This document shows positions 1 to 8,297 of a DNA stretch of 64,000 bases, in pieces (position 1 is the stretch's first letter; each line of letters begins with the position of its first letter). The position numbers and the translations under genes are program-made. The notes below the pieces were generated by a model. That model did no database searches. It was not told the origin of the DNA and saw only the letters and a program-made list of their open reading frames with translations. Origin of the DNA: Methylobacterium terrae (GTDB taxonomy: Bacteria > Pseudomonadota > Alphaproteobacteria > Rhizobiales > Beijerinckiaceae); NCBI RefSeq assembly GCF_003173755.1, contig NZ_CP029553.1, forward strand, positions 1,938,501-2,002,500, written 5' to 3'.

Positions 1-73
1 CCGGCCGCGCATCCCGTGGACCGGCAACGACCTCCCTCGTCTCAAGAACAGCCGGCGCGGCAGGGAGAGCATC

Positions 74-1402
74 ATGCTGGACGAACTGCATCAGGTGGTC
101 GAGGGCGCGGTCGAGGAGAACGCCGAGACCGGCGTGTACCGCTGCCGCCGGGACATCTTCACCGATCCCAGCATCTTCGAATTGGAGATGCAGCACATCT
201 TCGAGGGCAACTGGATCTACCTGGCCCACGAGAGCCAGATCCCGAACCCGAACGACTACTTCACGACGTTCATGGGCCGCCAGCCTGTCGTCATCACCCG
301 CAGCCGCAAGGGCGAGTTGCAGGCCTTCGTCAACGCCTGCAGCCACCGCGGCGCGATGGTGTGCCGGCACAAGCGCGGCAACAAGGCGACCTTCACCTGC
401 CCGTTCCACGGCTGGACCTTCAGCAACGGCGGCAAGCTCCTGAAGGTCAAGGATCCGGAGAATGCCGGCTATCCCGAGAGCTTCAACCGCGACGGCTCGC
501 ACGACCTGACCAAGGTGGCGCGCTTCGAGAACTACCGCGGCTTCCTGTTCGGCAGCCTCAACCCCGACGTGAAGCCGCTGACCGAGCATCTCGGCCAGGC
601 GACGCGGATCATCGACATGATCGTCGACCAGTCGCCGGACGGGCTCGAGGTCCTGCGCGGCGCCTCGACCTACGTCTTCGACGGCAACTGGAAGCTCCAG
701 ACCGAGAACGGCGCCGACGGCTACCACGTCAGCGCGACGCACTGGAACTACGCCGCCACCACCAGCCGGCGCAAGGAATCGCACGTCGTCGACAAGACCC
801 GCGCCATGGATGCGGGCGGGTGGGCGAAGCAGGGCGGCGGCTTCTACTCGTTCGAGCACGGCCACCTCCTGCTCTGGACCACCTGGGCGAACCCGGAGGA
901 CCGGCCGAACTGGGACCGCCGCGGCGAACTGGCGGACCAGCACGGGCAGGCGATGGCGGACTGGATGATCAACCGCTCGCGCAACCTCTGCCTCTACCCG
1001 AACGTCTACCTGATGGACCAGTTCTCGTCGCAGATCCGCACCTACCGGCCGATCGCCGTCGATAAGACCGAGGTGACGATCTACTGCATCGCGCCGCGGG
1101 GCGAGGCGCCCGACGCCCGGACCCGGCGCATCCGCCAGTACGAGGACTTCTTCAACGCCAGCGGCATGGCGACCCCGGACGACCTGGAGGAGTTCCGCGC
1201 CTGCCAGATCGGCTATCGCGGCCGCGCGGCGCAGTGGAACGACCTCTGCCGCGGCGCCACCCACTGGATCGAGGGCGCGGACGAGGGGGCGCGGGCGATC
1301 GGGCTGGAGCCGCTGCTCAGCGGCGCCAAGACCGAGGACGAGGGCTTGTTCGCGATCCAGCACCGCTACTGGATGGACACGATGCGGCGGCACCTGCCGT
1401 AG
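74..1402 (+). CDS. benA: benzoate 1,2-dioxygenase, large (alpha) subunit
   Basis: Oxygenase alpha subunit of the two-component benzoate dioxygenase. With BenB and the reductase BenC it cis-dihydroxylates benzoate to 1,6-dihydroxycyclohexadiene carboxylate. The 442-residue length is normal for the family. The Rieske [2Fe-2S] ligands are visible as C89-x-H91 and C109-x2-H112, and the mononuclear iron motif as N212, D215, H218 and H223. A GGGAG ribosome site lies just upstream of the ATG at 74. It is the first gene of a collinear ben-cat cluster. The substrate could be a related aromatic acid, since toluate and anthranilate dioxygenases share the fold, but the benBCD and catABC neighbours favour benzoate. 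The promoter lies before the window or in its first 73 bases. Confidence 0.93.
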   Translation: MLDELHQVVEGAVEENAETGVYRCRRDIFTDPSIFELEMQHIFEGNWIYLAHESQIPNPNDYFTTFMGRQPVVITRSRKGELQAFVNACSHRGAMVCRHKRGNKATFTCPFHGWTFSNGGKLLKVKDPENAGYPESFNRDGSHDLTKVARFENYRGFLFGSLNPDVKPLTEHLGQATRIIDMIVDQSPDGLEVLRGASTYVFDGNWKLQTENGADGYHVSATHWNYAATTSRRKESHVVDKTRAMDAGGWAKQGGGFYSFEHGHLLLWTTWANPEDRPNWDRRGELADQHGQAMADWMINRSRNLCLYPNVYLMDQFSSQIRTYRPIAVDKTEVTIYCIAPRGEAPDARTRRIRQYEDFFNASGMATPDDLEEFRACQIGYRGRAAQWNDLCRGATHWIEGADEGARAIGLEPLLSGAKTEDEGLFAIQHRYWMDTMRRHLP

Positions 1403-1535
1403 GCGCGCCGGCCCTGGACCCTCCCCCCTCCGCCGGGAGGGTTCTCGGGAGCCTGACTCACGACAAGCGAAACACCGACGGCGCCGGCCCCACCGGGGCG
1501 CCGAACGCCCCCGCACGCCTACACGGAGCCCTCCG
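1403..1535. repeat. benA-benB spacer with GC-rich hairpin
   Basis: This 133-base spacer between benA and benB is long for subunits of one enzyme. At about 1418-1440 it carries an inverted repeat with arms CCTCCC and GGGAGG. Similar CCTCCCC/GGGGAGG hairpins occur at 4835-4870 and 63876-63900, so it looks like one of the short palindromic repeats scattered through this genome. It could stabilise or process the mRNA and so tune the subunit ratio, which is inference. Confidence 0.5.
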
Positions 1536-2027
1536 ATGCCTCTCACCCTGGAGCAGGTGCAGCAGTTCCTCTATCGCGAGGCCCGCTTCCTCGACGACCG
1601 CGACTTCGACGCCTGGCTGGCGCTCTACGCGCCCGACGTCGAGTTCTGGATGCCGTCCTGGGACGACGACGACCAGCTCGTCACCGATCCGCAGACCGAC
1701 GTCTCGCTGATCTACTACGACAGCCGCAGCGGCCTGGAGGACCGGGTCTTCCGCATCCGCACCGAGCGCTCCAGCGCCACCAGCCTGCCGGAGCCGCGCA
1801 CCTCGCACAACATCGCGAACGTCGAGATCCTGGAGCAGGACGGCGCCACCTGCCGCTTACGCTTCAACTGGCTCACCTTCAACTACCGCTACAAGACGGT
1901 GGACACGCATTTCGGCACGTCGTTCTACACCCTCGACACCAGCGGAGAGACCCCGCTGATCAAGAACAAGAAGGTGATCCTCAAGAACGACTACATCCAC
2001 CACGTCATCGACGTCTACCACATCTGA
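1536..2027 (+). CDS. benB: benzoate 1,2-dioxygenase, small (beta) subunit
   Basis: Structural beta subunit of the ring-hydroxylating dioxygenase. It has the NTF2-like cone fold of the family and assembles with BenA as an alpha3beta3 hexamer. The 163-residue length fits. The N-terminal half has the family pattern of an aromatic- and acid-rich segment (YREARFLDDRDFDAWLALY) followed by DVEFWMPSW. It carries no cofactor motif, as expected. GGAG lies a few bases before the ATG. The gene sits between benA and benC, the standard order, with only 10 bases to benC, so translation with benC is probably coupled. Confidence 0.92.
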   Translation: MPLTLEQVQQFLYREARFLDDRDFDAWLALYAPDVEFWMPSWDDDDQLVTDPQTDVSLIYYDSRSGLEDRVFRIRTERSSATSLPEPRTSHNIANVEILEQDGATCRLRFNWLTFNYRYKTVDTHFGTSFYTLDTSGETPLIKNKKVILKNDYIHHVIDVYHI

Positions 2028-2037
2028 GGAGGGCGCC

Positions 2038-3063
2038 GTGAACGCTGCCATGCACAACGTTGCGCTCAATTTCGAGGACGGGGTCACCCGCTTCGTCGCC
2101 TGCCGGCCGGGCGAGACGGTGGCCGACGCCTCCTACCGGCTCGGCATCAACATCCCGCTCGATTGCCGGGACGGCGCCTGCGGCACCTGCCGGGTCCACT
2201 GCGAATCCGGCCGGTTCGATGCAGGCCACTACATCGAGGACGCGCTCTCCGACGAGGAGGCGGCGCAGGGTTACGGCCTCGCCTGCCAGATGCGGCCGAC
2301 GACCGACCTGGTGCTGGCGGTGGCCGCCTCCTCGGAGGTCTGCAAGACGAAGGCTGCCGCCCTCAAGGGCAAGGTCGCGGCGGTGCGGCGGCTGTCGGAC
2401 ACGACCTTCGGCTTGAGCGTCGAGACCGAGGAGCCGGTCGGCTTCCTGCCGGGGCAGTACGTCAACATCGCGGTGCCGGGAAGCGGCCAGGCGCGGTCCT
2501 ACTCGTTCAGCTCGGTCCCGGGCAGCGCCCAGGCCGAGTTCCTGATCCGCAACATCCCGGGCGGCCTGATGAGCACGTTCCTGGCCAGGACCGCGCAGGA
2601 AGGCGCCGCCCTCGACCTGACCGGCCCCTCGGGCAGCTTCTACCTGCGCGAGATCCGCCGCCCGGTGCTGATGCTCGCCGGCGGCACCGGCCTAGCGCCG
2701 TTCCTGTCGATGCTCGGCCGGGTCGCCGAGACCGGGTCCGACCAGCCGATCCACCTCGTCTACGGCGTCACCCACGATGCTGACCTCGTCGAGACCGAGG
2801 CGCTCGAAGAGGCGAAGGCGAAGATCCCGGGCTTCAGCTTCGAGACCTGCGTCGCCTCGCCCGGGAGCACCCATGCTCGGAGGGGCTACGTCACCGAGCA
2901 CCTCGCCGACGCGCACCTGCATGGCGGCGCCATCGACACCTACCTGTGCGGCCCGCCCGCGATGGTCGATGCCGTCCGCAGGACCTTCGCCGAGCGGGGA
3001 TTGAGCCCCGCGAGCTTCCACTACGAGAAGTTCGCCGCGAGCGGCGTCGGGGGCGGGGCATGA
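2038..3063 (+). CDS. benC: benzoate 1,2-dioxygenase, ferredoxin reductase component
   Basis: Electron-transfer component that passes electrons from NADH through FAD and a plant-type [2Fe-2S] cluster to the Rieske centre of BenA. Domains in order: ferredoxin (residues 1-95; ligands C43, C48, C51 and C83), FAD-binding barrel (about 105-205; RSYSFSS at 153-159), and NAD-binding domain (about 207-335; GGTGLAP at 215-221, CGPPAMV at 304-310). The start is a GTG with AGGAGG eight bases upstream; an internal ATG four codons on is the alternative. The 341-residue length is typical. Its stop overlaps the benD start as ATGA. Confidence 0.93.
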   Translation: MNAAMHNVALNFEDGVTRFVACRPGETVADASYRLGINIPLDCRDGACGTCRVHCESGRFDAGHYIEDALSDEEAAQGYGLACQMRPTTDLVLAVAASSEVCKTKAAALKGKVAAVRRLSDTTFGLSVETEEPVGFLPGQYVNIAVPGSGQARSYSFSSVPGSAQAEFLIRNIPGGLMSTFLARTAQEGAALDLTGPSGSFYLREIRRPVLMLAGGTGLAPFLSMLGRVAETGSDQPIHLVYGVTHDADLVETEALEEAKAKIPGFSFETCVASPGSTHARRGYVTEHLADAHLHGGAIDTYLCGPPAMVDAVRRTFAERGLSPASFHYEKFAASGVGGGA

Positions 3064-3854
3064 CCGGGTTCGTCTCGCCCGGCCGCTTCGCCGGCAAGAT
3101 CGCGGTGGTGACCGGCGCCGCGCAGGGCATCGGCCGCGAGGTCTCCTTGCGGCTCGCCCGCGAGGGCGCCGCCCTCCTCCTCACCGACCGCTCGGAGATC
3201 GTCGAGGAGACGGCGGCGGCCGCCCGCGACCTCGGCGCGAAGGCCGCGGTGCGGCTCGCCGACGCCGAGAGCTTCGAGGGCTGCGAGGGCGTGATGGCGG
3301 CGGCGGTCGCGCGGTTCGGCCGGCTCGACGTGCTGATCAACAATGTCGGCGGCTCGATCTGGTTCAAGCCGTTCGCCCACTACGCCCCGCACGAGGTCGA
3401 GGCCGAGATCCGGCGCTCGCTGTTCCCGACCCTGTGGTGCTGCCGGGCGGCGCTGCCGCACATGCTGGCGCAGGGCGGCGGCAGCATCGTCAACGTGTCG
3501 TCGGTGGCGACGCGGGGCGTCAACCGGGTGCCCTACGCGGCGGCCAAGGGCGGGGTGAACGCGCTCACCGCCTGCCTGGCCTGCGAGTACGCCGGGCACG
3601 GCATCCGGGTGAACGCGGTGGCGCCCGGCGGCACCGAGGCGCCGCCCCGGCGCGTCGCCCGCAACCCGGACCCGCCGAGCGACCAGGAGCGGGCCTGGAT
3701 CGCCGAGGTGGTGGCCCAGACCAGGGCATCGAGCCTGATGCACCGCTACGGCACCGCCGCCGAGCAGGCCGCCGCGATCCTGTTCCTCGCCTCCGACGAG
3801 GCCTCCTACGTCACCGGCGTCACCCTGCCGGTCGCCGGCGGCGACCTCGGCTGA
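3060..3854 (+). CDS. benD: 1,6-dihydroxycyclohexa-2,4-diene-1-carboxylate dehydrogenase
   Basis: Short-chain dehydrogenase that oxidises and decarboxylates the cis-diol formed by BenABC to catechol, using NAD+. The 264-residue protein shows the Rossmann motif TGAAQGIG at 18-25, NNVG at about 94-97, catalytic Ser147/148, and the YxxxK pair Y159/K163. The ATG at 3060 overlaps the benC stop by four bases (ATGA), the usual sign of translational coupling; an in-frame start further upstream would run through benC. The substrate is assigned from position between benC and catA, because sequence alone would only say SDR. Confidence 0.88.
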   Translation: MTGFVSPGRFAGKIAVVTGAAQGIGREVSLRLAREGAALLLTDRSEIVEETAAAARDLGAKAAVRLADAESFEGCEGVMAAAVARFGRLDVLINNVGGSIWFKPFAHYAPHEVEAEIRRSLFPTLWCCRAALPHMLAQGGGSIVNVSSVATRGVNRVPYAAAKGGVNALTACLACEYAGHGIRVNAVAPGGTEAPPRRVARNPDPPSDQERAWIAEVVAQTRASSLMHRYGTAAEQAAAILFLASDEASYVTGVTLPVAGGDLG

Positions 3855-3887
3855 CCCGTCCCCCCGACCAGAAGAGAGGAAACGCCC

Positions 3888-4823
3888 ATGTCCAAGCCTT
3901 CCCCGATCACCGAATCCGCCGAAGCCCAGGCCCTGTTCGACAAGGTCGCGGGCCTGTCCACCGAGGCCGGCGACCCGCGCATCAAGCAGATCGTGCGCCG
4001 CGTCGTCGAGGATGCCTGCCGGATCGTCGAGGATCTCGACGTCACCCCGAGCGAGTTCTGGACCGCGATGAGCTACCTGACCGAGACCGGCCAGGCGAAC
4101 GAGTTCGGCCTGCTGATGCCGGGCCTCGGGATCGAGCACTTCATCGACCTGTGCATCGACGCCAAGGAGCGGGCGGCCGGCATCGAGGGCGGCACGCCGC
4201 GCACCATCGAGGGCCCGCTCTACGTCGCCGGCGCGCCGCTGGCCAAGGGCGAGGCGCGCCTCGACGACGACCCGGAGGACGGCGAGGTGCTGATCGTCGA
4301 GGGCCAGGTGACCGGCCGGAGCGGCGCGCCGGTGGCGGGCGCCATCGTGGACGTCTGGCACGCCAACACGCTCGGCAACTACTCGGTGTTCGATCGGAGC
4401 CAGAGCACCTGGAATCTCCGCCGGCGGATCGAGACCGACGATCAGGGCCGCTACCGCTTCCGCAGCATCCTGCCGAAGGGCTACGGCTGCCCGCCGCACG
4501 GCCAGACCCAGAAGCTCCTCGACCGGCTCGGCCGCCACGGCCAGCGCCCGGCCCACATCCACTTCTTCGTCTCCGGCCCCGGCCACCGGCAGCTGACGAC
4601 GCAGATCAACCTCTCGGACGATCCCTACCTGCACGACGACTTCGCCTTCGCCACCCGCGACGGGCTGATCGCCGAGGTGGTGCGGGTCACGGATCCGGCG
4701 GCGATCGCGGCGGCGGGGCTGGAGGGACCGTTCTCGACCATCCGGTTCGACTTCGCCCTCAACCCGGAGGTGGCGCACGCGCCGGATCCGGTGGTGGTGC
4801 GGCCGCATGCCGAGGCGGCGTAA
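3888..4823 (+). CDS. catA: catechol 1,2-dioxygenase (intradiol)
   Basis: Non-haem Fe(III) intradiol dioxygenase that cleaves catechol to cis,cis-muconate, the entry to the beta-ketoadipate pathway. The 311-residue length is typical. The N-terminal helical dimerisation segment covers about residues 1-110 and the catalytic beta-sandwich the rest. All four iron ligands can be placed: Y165 (in GNYSVFD), Y199 (in KGYGCP), H223 and H225 (in PAHIHFF). An AGAGAGGAAA ribosome site precedes the ATG. It starts 33 bases after benD, so it is part of the same unit. A 324-base repeat-rich spacer follows before catB. Confidence 0.94.
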   Translation: MSKPSPITESAEAQALFDKVAGLSTEAGDPRIKQIVRRVVEDACRIVEDLDVTPSEFWTAMSYLTETGQANEFGLLMPGLGIEHFIDLCIDAKERAAGIEGGTPRTIEGPLYVAGAPLAKGEARLDDDPEDGEVLIVEGQVTGRSGAPVAGAIVDVWHANTLGNYSVFDRSQSTWNLRRRIETDDQGRYRFRSILPKGYGCPPHGQTQKLLDRLGRHGQRPAHIHFFVSGPGHRQLTTQINLSDDPYLHDDFAFATRDGLIAEVVRVTDPAAIAAAGLEGPFSTIRFDFALNPEVAHAPDPVVVRPHAEAA

Positions 4824-5147
4824 GGCGCGACGCCCGCCCCCCCCCTCTGCGGGGACTGTCCGGGAAAATCCCTTTCAGAATCAAGCGCGGGATCCCCTCT
4901 CCCGTGTGGGAGAGGGGTAGGGGTGAGGGTGGAGACGGTGCAGCAAGAGGACTGAACCGTTCCGCTGCCAGCACGACGGCCACAGCTTTACACGGAAGCG
5001 TCACACCCTCACCCCCGGCCCCTCTCCCACTCGGGAGAGGGGAGGCGCGCCTTCTCCTTCCCCGGACAGCCCTGCGCGGAGGGGGAGGGCTGGAACCGCG
5101 CGCCTCACGCCCGAACCGACCCCACCCCCCACATCCCGAGACGCCCC
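4824..5147. repeat. catA-catB spacer with 40-bp inverted repeats
   Basis: This 324-base stretch has no gene. Two arms of about 39-40 bases, 4893-4931 and 5004-5043, are near-exact inverted copies. Each arm is itself a hairpin (CCCCTCTCCC / GGGAGAGGGG). The 72 bases between the arms show no coding signal. Shorter GC hairpins lie at 4835-4870 and 5070-5095. The element looks like a palindromic intergenic repeat that settled inside the ben-cat unit, and a related one lies at 13698-13893. It could pause or end transcription between catA and catB. Confidence 0.7.
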
Positions 5148-6317
5148 ATGCTCGCGAAGACCCAGCTCCACGACGCCGTGCGCCACACGCCCGCCCGAGA
5201 CCTCGCGGTCGCCGACATCCGCACCACGATCGTCGACGTGCCGACCGTGCGGAAGCACAAGCTCTCCCAGACCTCGGTCACCGCGCAGAGCTACGTCATC
5301 GTCCAGCTTCGCCTCGCCAACGGCGTCGTGGGCATCGGCGAGGCGGCGACGCTCGGCGGGCCGCGCTGGAGCGAGGAGAGCGTCGAGGGCATCAAGGCCA
5401 CCATCGACACCTACCTCGCCCCGGCCCTGATCGGGCAGCCCGCCGACCTTTTCGTCGCCGCCGGCGAGCGCCTGGACGCGGCGGCCAAGCGCAACAACGC
5501 CGCCAAGGCGGCGCTCGAGACAGCCCTGTTCGACGCGGTCGGAAAAACCCTCGGCCTTCCCGTCGCGGCTCTGCTCGGCGGCGCGGTGCGAAACCGATTC
5601 CCGGTCCTGTGGACGCTCGCCTCGGGCGACCCCGACCAGGAGATCGCCGAGGCCGAGGACAAGCTCGCGGCGCGGCTGCATCGCACCTTCAAGATCAAGA
5701 TCGGCGCGCAGTCGCCGGACGCCGACCTCGCGCGATTGACGCGGCTCTCGAAGGCGCTCGCCGACCGCGCCACCCTCATCGTCGACGCCAACCAGGCCTG
5801 GGACGAGACGGTCGCGCGCCGCTGCCTGCCGCGGCTGGCCGATCTCGGCATCGCCCTCGTCGAGCAGCCGCTGCCGGCCTGGAACGTCGCCGGGATGGGC
5901 CGCCTGCGGGCGCGAGGGGGCGTGCCGCCGCTGCTCGCCGACGAGTGCGTGTTCACCGCCCACGACATGCTCGGCGTCGCGCAGGCCGCGGCAGCGGACG
6001 CGGTCTCGCTCAAGCTCGTCAAGCATGGCGGCCTCGTCGGCTTGCACAAGGTCGCGGCGGTGGCGGAGGCCGCCGGCATCGGGCTCTACGGCGGCTGCCT
6101 GCTGGAGAGCTCGGTCGGCGCCGCGGCGCATCTCCACGCCTTCGCGGGGCTGCGGGAGCTGGCCTGGGGCTGCGAGCATTTCGGGCCGCAGATCCTCACC
6201 GGCGACCTCGTCACCGAGCCGCTCGCCTTCCGCGACTTCGCGGTGCACCTGCCCGACGGCCCCGGCCTCGGCGTGACCCTCGATCCCGACAAGCTGCGCC
6301 ACTACGCCCGGAGCTGA
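5148..6317 (+). CDS. catB: muconate cycloisomerase
   Basis: Enolase-superfamily enzyme that cycloisomerises cis,cis-muconate to muconolactone. The 389-residue protein has the N-terminal capping domain (about 20-145) and the TIM barrel. Catalytic features: KIK at 182-184, metal ligands D213 (VDANQAW), E239 (VEQP) and D265 (ADE), and K289 on the opposite face (SLKL). The ATG at 5148 lacks a strong ribosome site, and a later start near residue 20 would also keep the fold. Downstream catC follows after 4 bases. Chloromuconate cycloisomerase is a relative, but the catA/catC context supports the unsubstituted pathway. Confidence 0.9.
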   Translation: MLAKTQLHDAVRHTPARDLAVADIRTTIVDVPTVRKHKLSQTSVTAQSYVIVQLRLANGVVGIGEAATLGGPRWSEESVEGIKATIDTYLAPALIGQPADLFVAAGERLDAAAKRNNAAKAALETALFDAVGKTLGLPVAALLGGAVRNRFPVLWTLASGDPDQEIAEAEDKLAARLHRTFKIKIGAQSPDADLARLTRLSKALADRATLIVDANQAWDETVARRCLPRLADLGIALVEQPLPAWNVAGMGRLRARGGVPPLLADECVFTAHDMLGVAQAAAADAVSLKLVKHGGLVGLHKVAAVAEAAGIGLYGGCLLESSVGAAAHLHAFAGLRELAWGCEHFGPQILTGDLVTEPLAFRDFAVHLPDGPGLGVTLDPDKLRHYARS

Positions 6318-6321
6318 TCCC

Positions 6322-6600
6322 ATGCTGTACTGCGTCGAGATGGACGTCGCGATCCCGCACGGCCTCGATTCCGACTATGTTGCCAAGCTGAAGGCCGACG
6401 AGAAGGCGAGAGCCCAGGATCTCCAGCGCCAGGGCAAGTGGCGCCACCTGTGGCGGGTCGCGGGTCGCTACGCCAACATCAGCGTGTTCGACGTCGAGAA
6501 CCACGACGAGCTGCACGACATCCTGTCCGGCCTGCCGCTGTTCCCGTTCATGACGATGCGCGTGACCCCGCTCGCGCGCCATCCCTCGGCGGTCGGCTGA
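6322..6600 (+). CDS. catC: muconolactone delta-isomerase
   Basis: Small decameric isomerase that converts muconolactone to beta-ketoadipate enol-lactone. The 92-residue length matches the family. Recognisable segments are the N-terminal MLYCVEMDVAIP, the WRHLWRVAGRYANISVFDVE core, and the C-terminal LPLFPFMTMRVTPLARHPS. It follows catB by four bases. No catD (enol-lactone hydrolase) follows, so the pathway must be completed by genes elsewhere. Confidence 0.94.
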   Translation: MLYCVEMDVAIPHGLDSDYVAKLKADEKARAQDLQRQGKWRHLWRVAGRYANISVFDVENHDELHDILSGLPLFPFMTMRVTPLARHPSAVG

Positions 6601-6647
6601 CCGGATGCGGGCGGGGAGCCAGCCACTCTCGCCCCTCGCACTCTGCG

Positions 6648-6790
6648 CGTCGTCCCGGGGACCGTCGAAGACGAGAACCCGGGATCCGGAATCGTCGACG
6701 GTTCAGATCAAGTTGGAACGCGCATCGCCTCGCCCGGCATCGTCGGCGGCGGTGGATCCCGGGTTCCGCTTCGCGGCCCCGGGATGACGA
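6648..6790. repeat. nested inverted-repeat element between catC and transporter
   Basis: The 288-base gap 6601-6888 has no convincing gene and is mostly filled by this element. Its ends are inverted copies: CGTCGTCCCGGGG at 6648-6660 and CCCCGGGATGACGA at 6777-6790. Inside them is a second pair, AACCCGGGATCC near 6676 and GGATCCCGGGTT near 6756. About 140 bp with nested palindromes and no coding capacity suggests a miniature mobile or palindromic element. It separates catC from the transporter and could form a long stem in the mRNA. Confidence 0.6.
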
Positions 6791-6888
6791 AGAGGAGATG
6801 AGTCCCGCCGAGGACTTCGATCCCCCCGTCCGCCATTCGGCACGAGACCGAAGAAATCCCCAAAAACCACCCAGGAGGAAACAACGCC

Positions 6889-8235
6889 ATGCCCACACCA
6901 CGCAGCATCGACGTCCAGGACGTCGTCAACCGCCACGGGGTCTCCCGCTTCCAGATGCGGATCGTGCTCCTGTGCTTCCTCGTCGTCGCCATCGACGGGT
7001 TCGACACCGCGGCGATCGGCTACATCGCCCCGGCGCTCCGGACCCAGTGGGGCGTGACCCAGGCCCAGCTCGCGCCGCTGTTCGGCGCCGGGCTGTTCGG
7101 CCTGATGGTCGGCGCCTTCCTGTTCGGCCCGCTCGCCGACCGGGTCGGCCGCAAGGCGATGCTGATCGTCACCACGGCCTTCTTCGGGCTCGCCAGCCTC
7201 GCCTCGGCGTGGTCGACCTCGATCGAGATGCTGACGGTCCTGCGCTTCGTCACCGGGCTGGGCCTCGGCGGCGCGATGCCGAACGCCATCACGCTGACCT
7301 CGGAATACTGCCCGGAGCACCGCCGCTCGTTCCTCACCATGGCGATGTTCTGCGGCTTCACCGTCGGTTCGGCCCTCGGCGGCTTCGCGGCGGCGCACCT
7401 GATCGCCGATTACGGCTGGACCTCGGTGCTGGTGATCGGCGGCGTCATGCCCCTCGCGCTGGTGCCGGTGCTGGTGCTCGGCCTGCCGGAATCGGTGCGC
7501 TTCCTCGTGCTCAAGCAGGCCCCGGCGGAGAAGGTGGCGCGGCTCCTCAACCGCATCGCCCCGGCCGAGGACTTTTCCGGCGCCACCTTCGCCGGCATCG
7601 CCAAGCCCAAGGGCTCGCCGATCAGCCAGCTGTTCCAGCCCGGCCTCGTCGCCGCCACGCTGTGCCTGTGGCTCACCTTCTTCATGAGCCTGCTGATCTT
7701 CTACCTGCTGTCGAGCTGGCTCCCCACCATCATCAGCAGCGCCGGGCTCACCCTCAAGGAAGCCTCCCTCGTCACCGTCATGCTCGCCACCGGCGGCACG
7801 GTCGGCGGCCTCGTGCTCGGGGCGCTGATGGACAGGGTCAACCCGCACGTGGTGCTGGGCCTGTCCTACCTCGCGGCGGCCGGCTTCGTGGCGCTGATCG
7901 GCAGCGCCACCGGCTCGGTCCCGCTGCTGGTGGCGGCGGTGTTCGGCGCCGGGTTCTGCGTCGCCGGCTCGCAGATCGGCATCAACGCGCTCTCGGCGAG
8001 CACCTACCCGACCGCGAACCGGGCGACGGGCGTGGCCTGGGCCAACGCCGTCGGCCGCGTCGGCTCGGTGGTCGGCTCGATGATCGGCGCCTCGCTGATC
8101 GGGCTCGGCTTCGGCCTGCCGGCGACCTTCGGCATCGTCGCGGTGCCGGCGCTGATCGCGGCCGCCGGCATCACGCTCAAGGGCCGGCTCGGCACGCCCG
8201 CGCCGCGCCTCGCCCCGGCGCTCCAGAGCACCTGA
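6889..8235 (+). CDS. benK: MFS aromatic acid:H+ symporter, BenK/PcaK-like
   Basis: Twelve-helix major-facilitator permease of the aromatic acid:H+ symporter (AAHS) family. It likely brings benzoate or a related acid across the inner membrane. The 448-residue length fits. Family markers are the helix-1 signature DGFDTAAIGYIAPAL, with the charged Asp typical of AAHS, and the loop 2-3 motif GPLADRVGRK. The central loop is short. AGGAGG lies about 10 bases before the ATG. The substrate is inferred from the ben-cat neighbours; 4-hydroxybenzoate, muconate or salicylate transport is equally compatible with the family. Confidence 0.82.
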   Translation: MPTPRSIDVQDVVNRHGVSRFQMRIVLLCFLVVAIDGFDTAAIGYIAPALRTQWGVTQAQLAPLFGAGLFGLMVGAFLFGPLADRVGRKAMLIVTTAFFGLASLASAWSTSIEMLTVLRFVTGLGLGGAMPNAITLTSEYCPEHRRSFLTMAMFCGFTVGSALGGFAAAHLIADYGWTSVLVIGGVMPLALVPVLVLGLPESVRFLVLKQAPAEKVARLLNRIAPAEDFSGATFAGIAKPKGSPISQLFQPGLVAATLCLWLTFFMSLLIFYLLSSWLPTIISSAGLTLKEASLVTVMLATGGTVGGLVLGALMDRVNPHVVLGLSYLAAAGFVALIGSATGSVPLLVAAVFGAGFCVAGSQIGINALSASTYPTANRATGVAWANAVGRVGSVVGSMIGASLIGLGFGLPATFGIVAVPALIAAAGITLKGRLGTPAPRLAPALQST

Positions 8236-8244
8236 CGCTCCCCT

Positions 8245-8266
8245 CCCCGCGCCACCCGGCGCGGGG
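8245..8266 (+). repeat. 9-bp perfect hairpin between transporter and monooxygenase
   Basis: CCCCGCGCC and GGCGCGGGG (8245-8253, 8258-8266) form a perfect nine-pair stem with a 4-base loop, ten bases after the transporter stop. No T-run follows, so it is not a standard intrinsic terminator. It may mark a transcript end or attenuate expression of the next gene. Confidence 0.45.
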
Positions 8267-8297
8267 TCCCTCACGTGCGCCATCCGGACGAGCCGAC

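Noticed and set aside
1..73. Possible end of an upstream gene
   Set aside because: Too short to tell; no stop or motif that could be tied to a family.
3021..6391. Long open frames in other frames across benD-catA-catB (595 codons minus, 985 codons plus)
   Set aside because: They are Arg/Pro/Ala-rich shadows caused by the high GC content; the real genes on this stretch have catalytic residues and family lengths.
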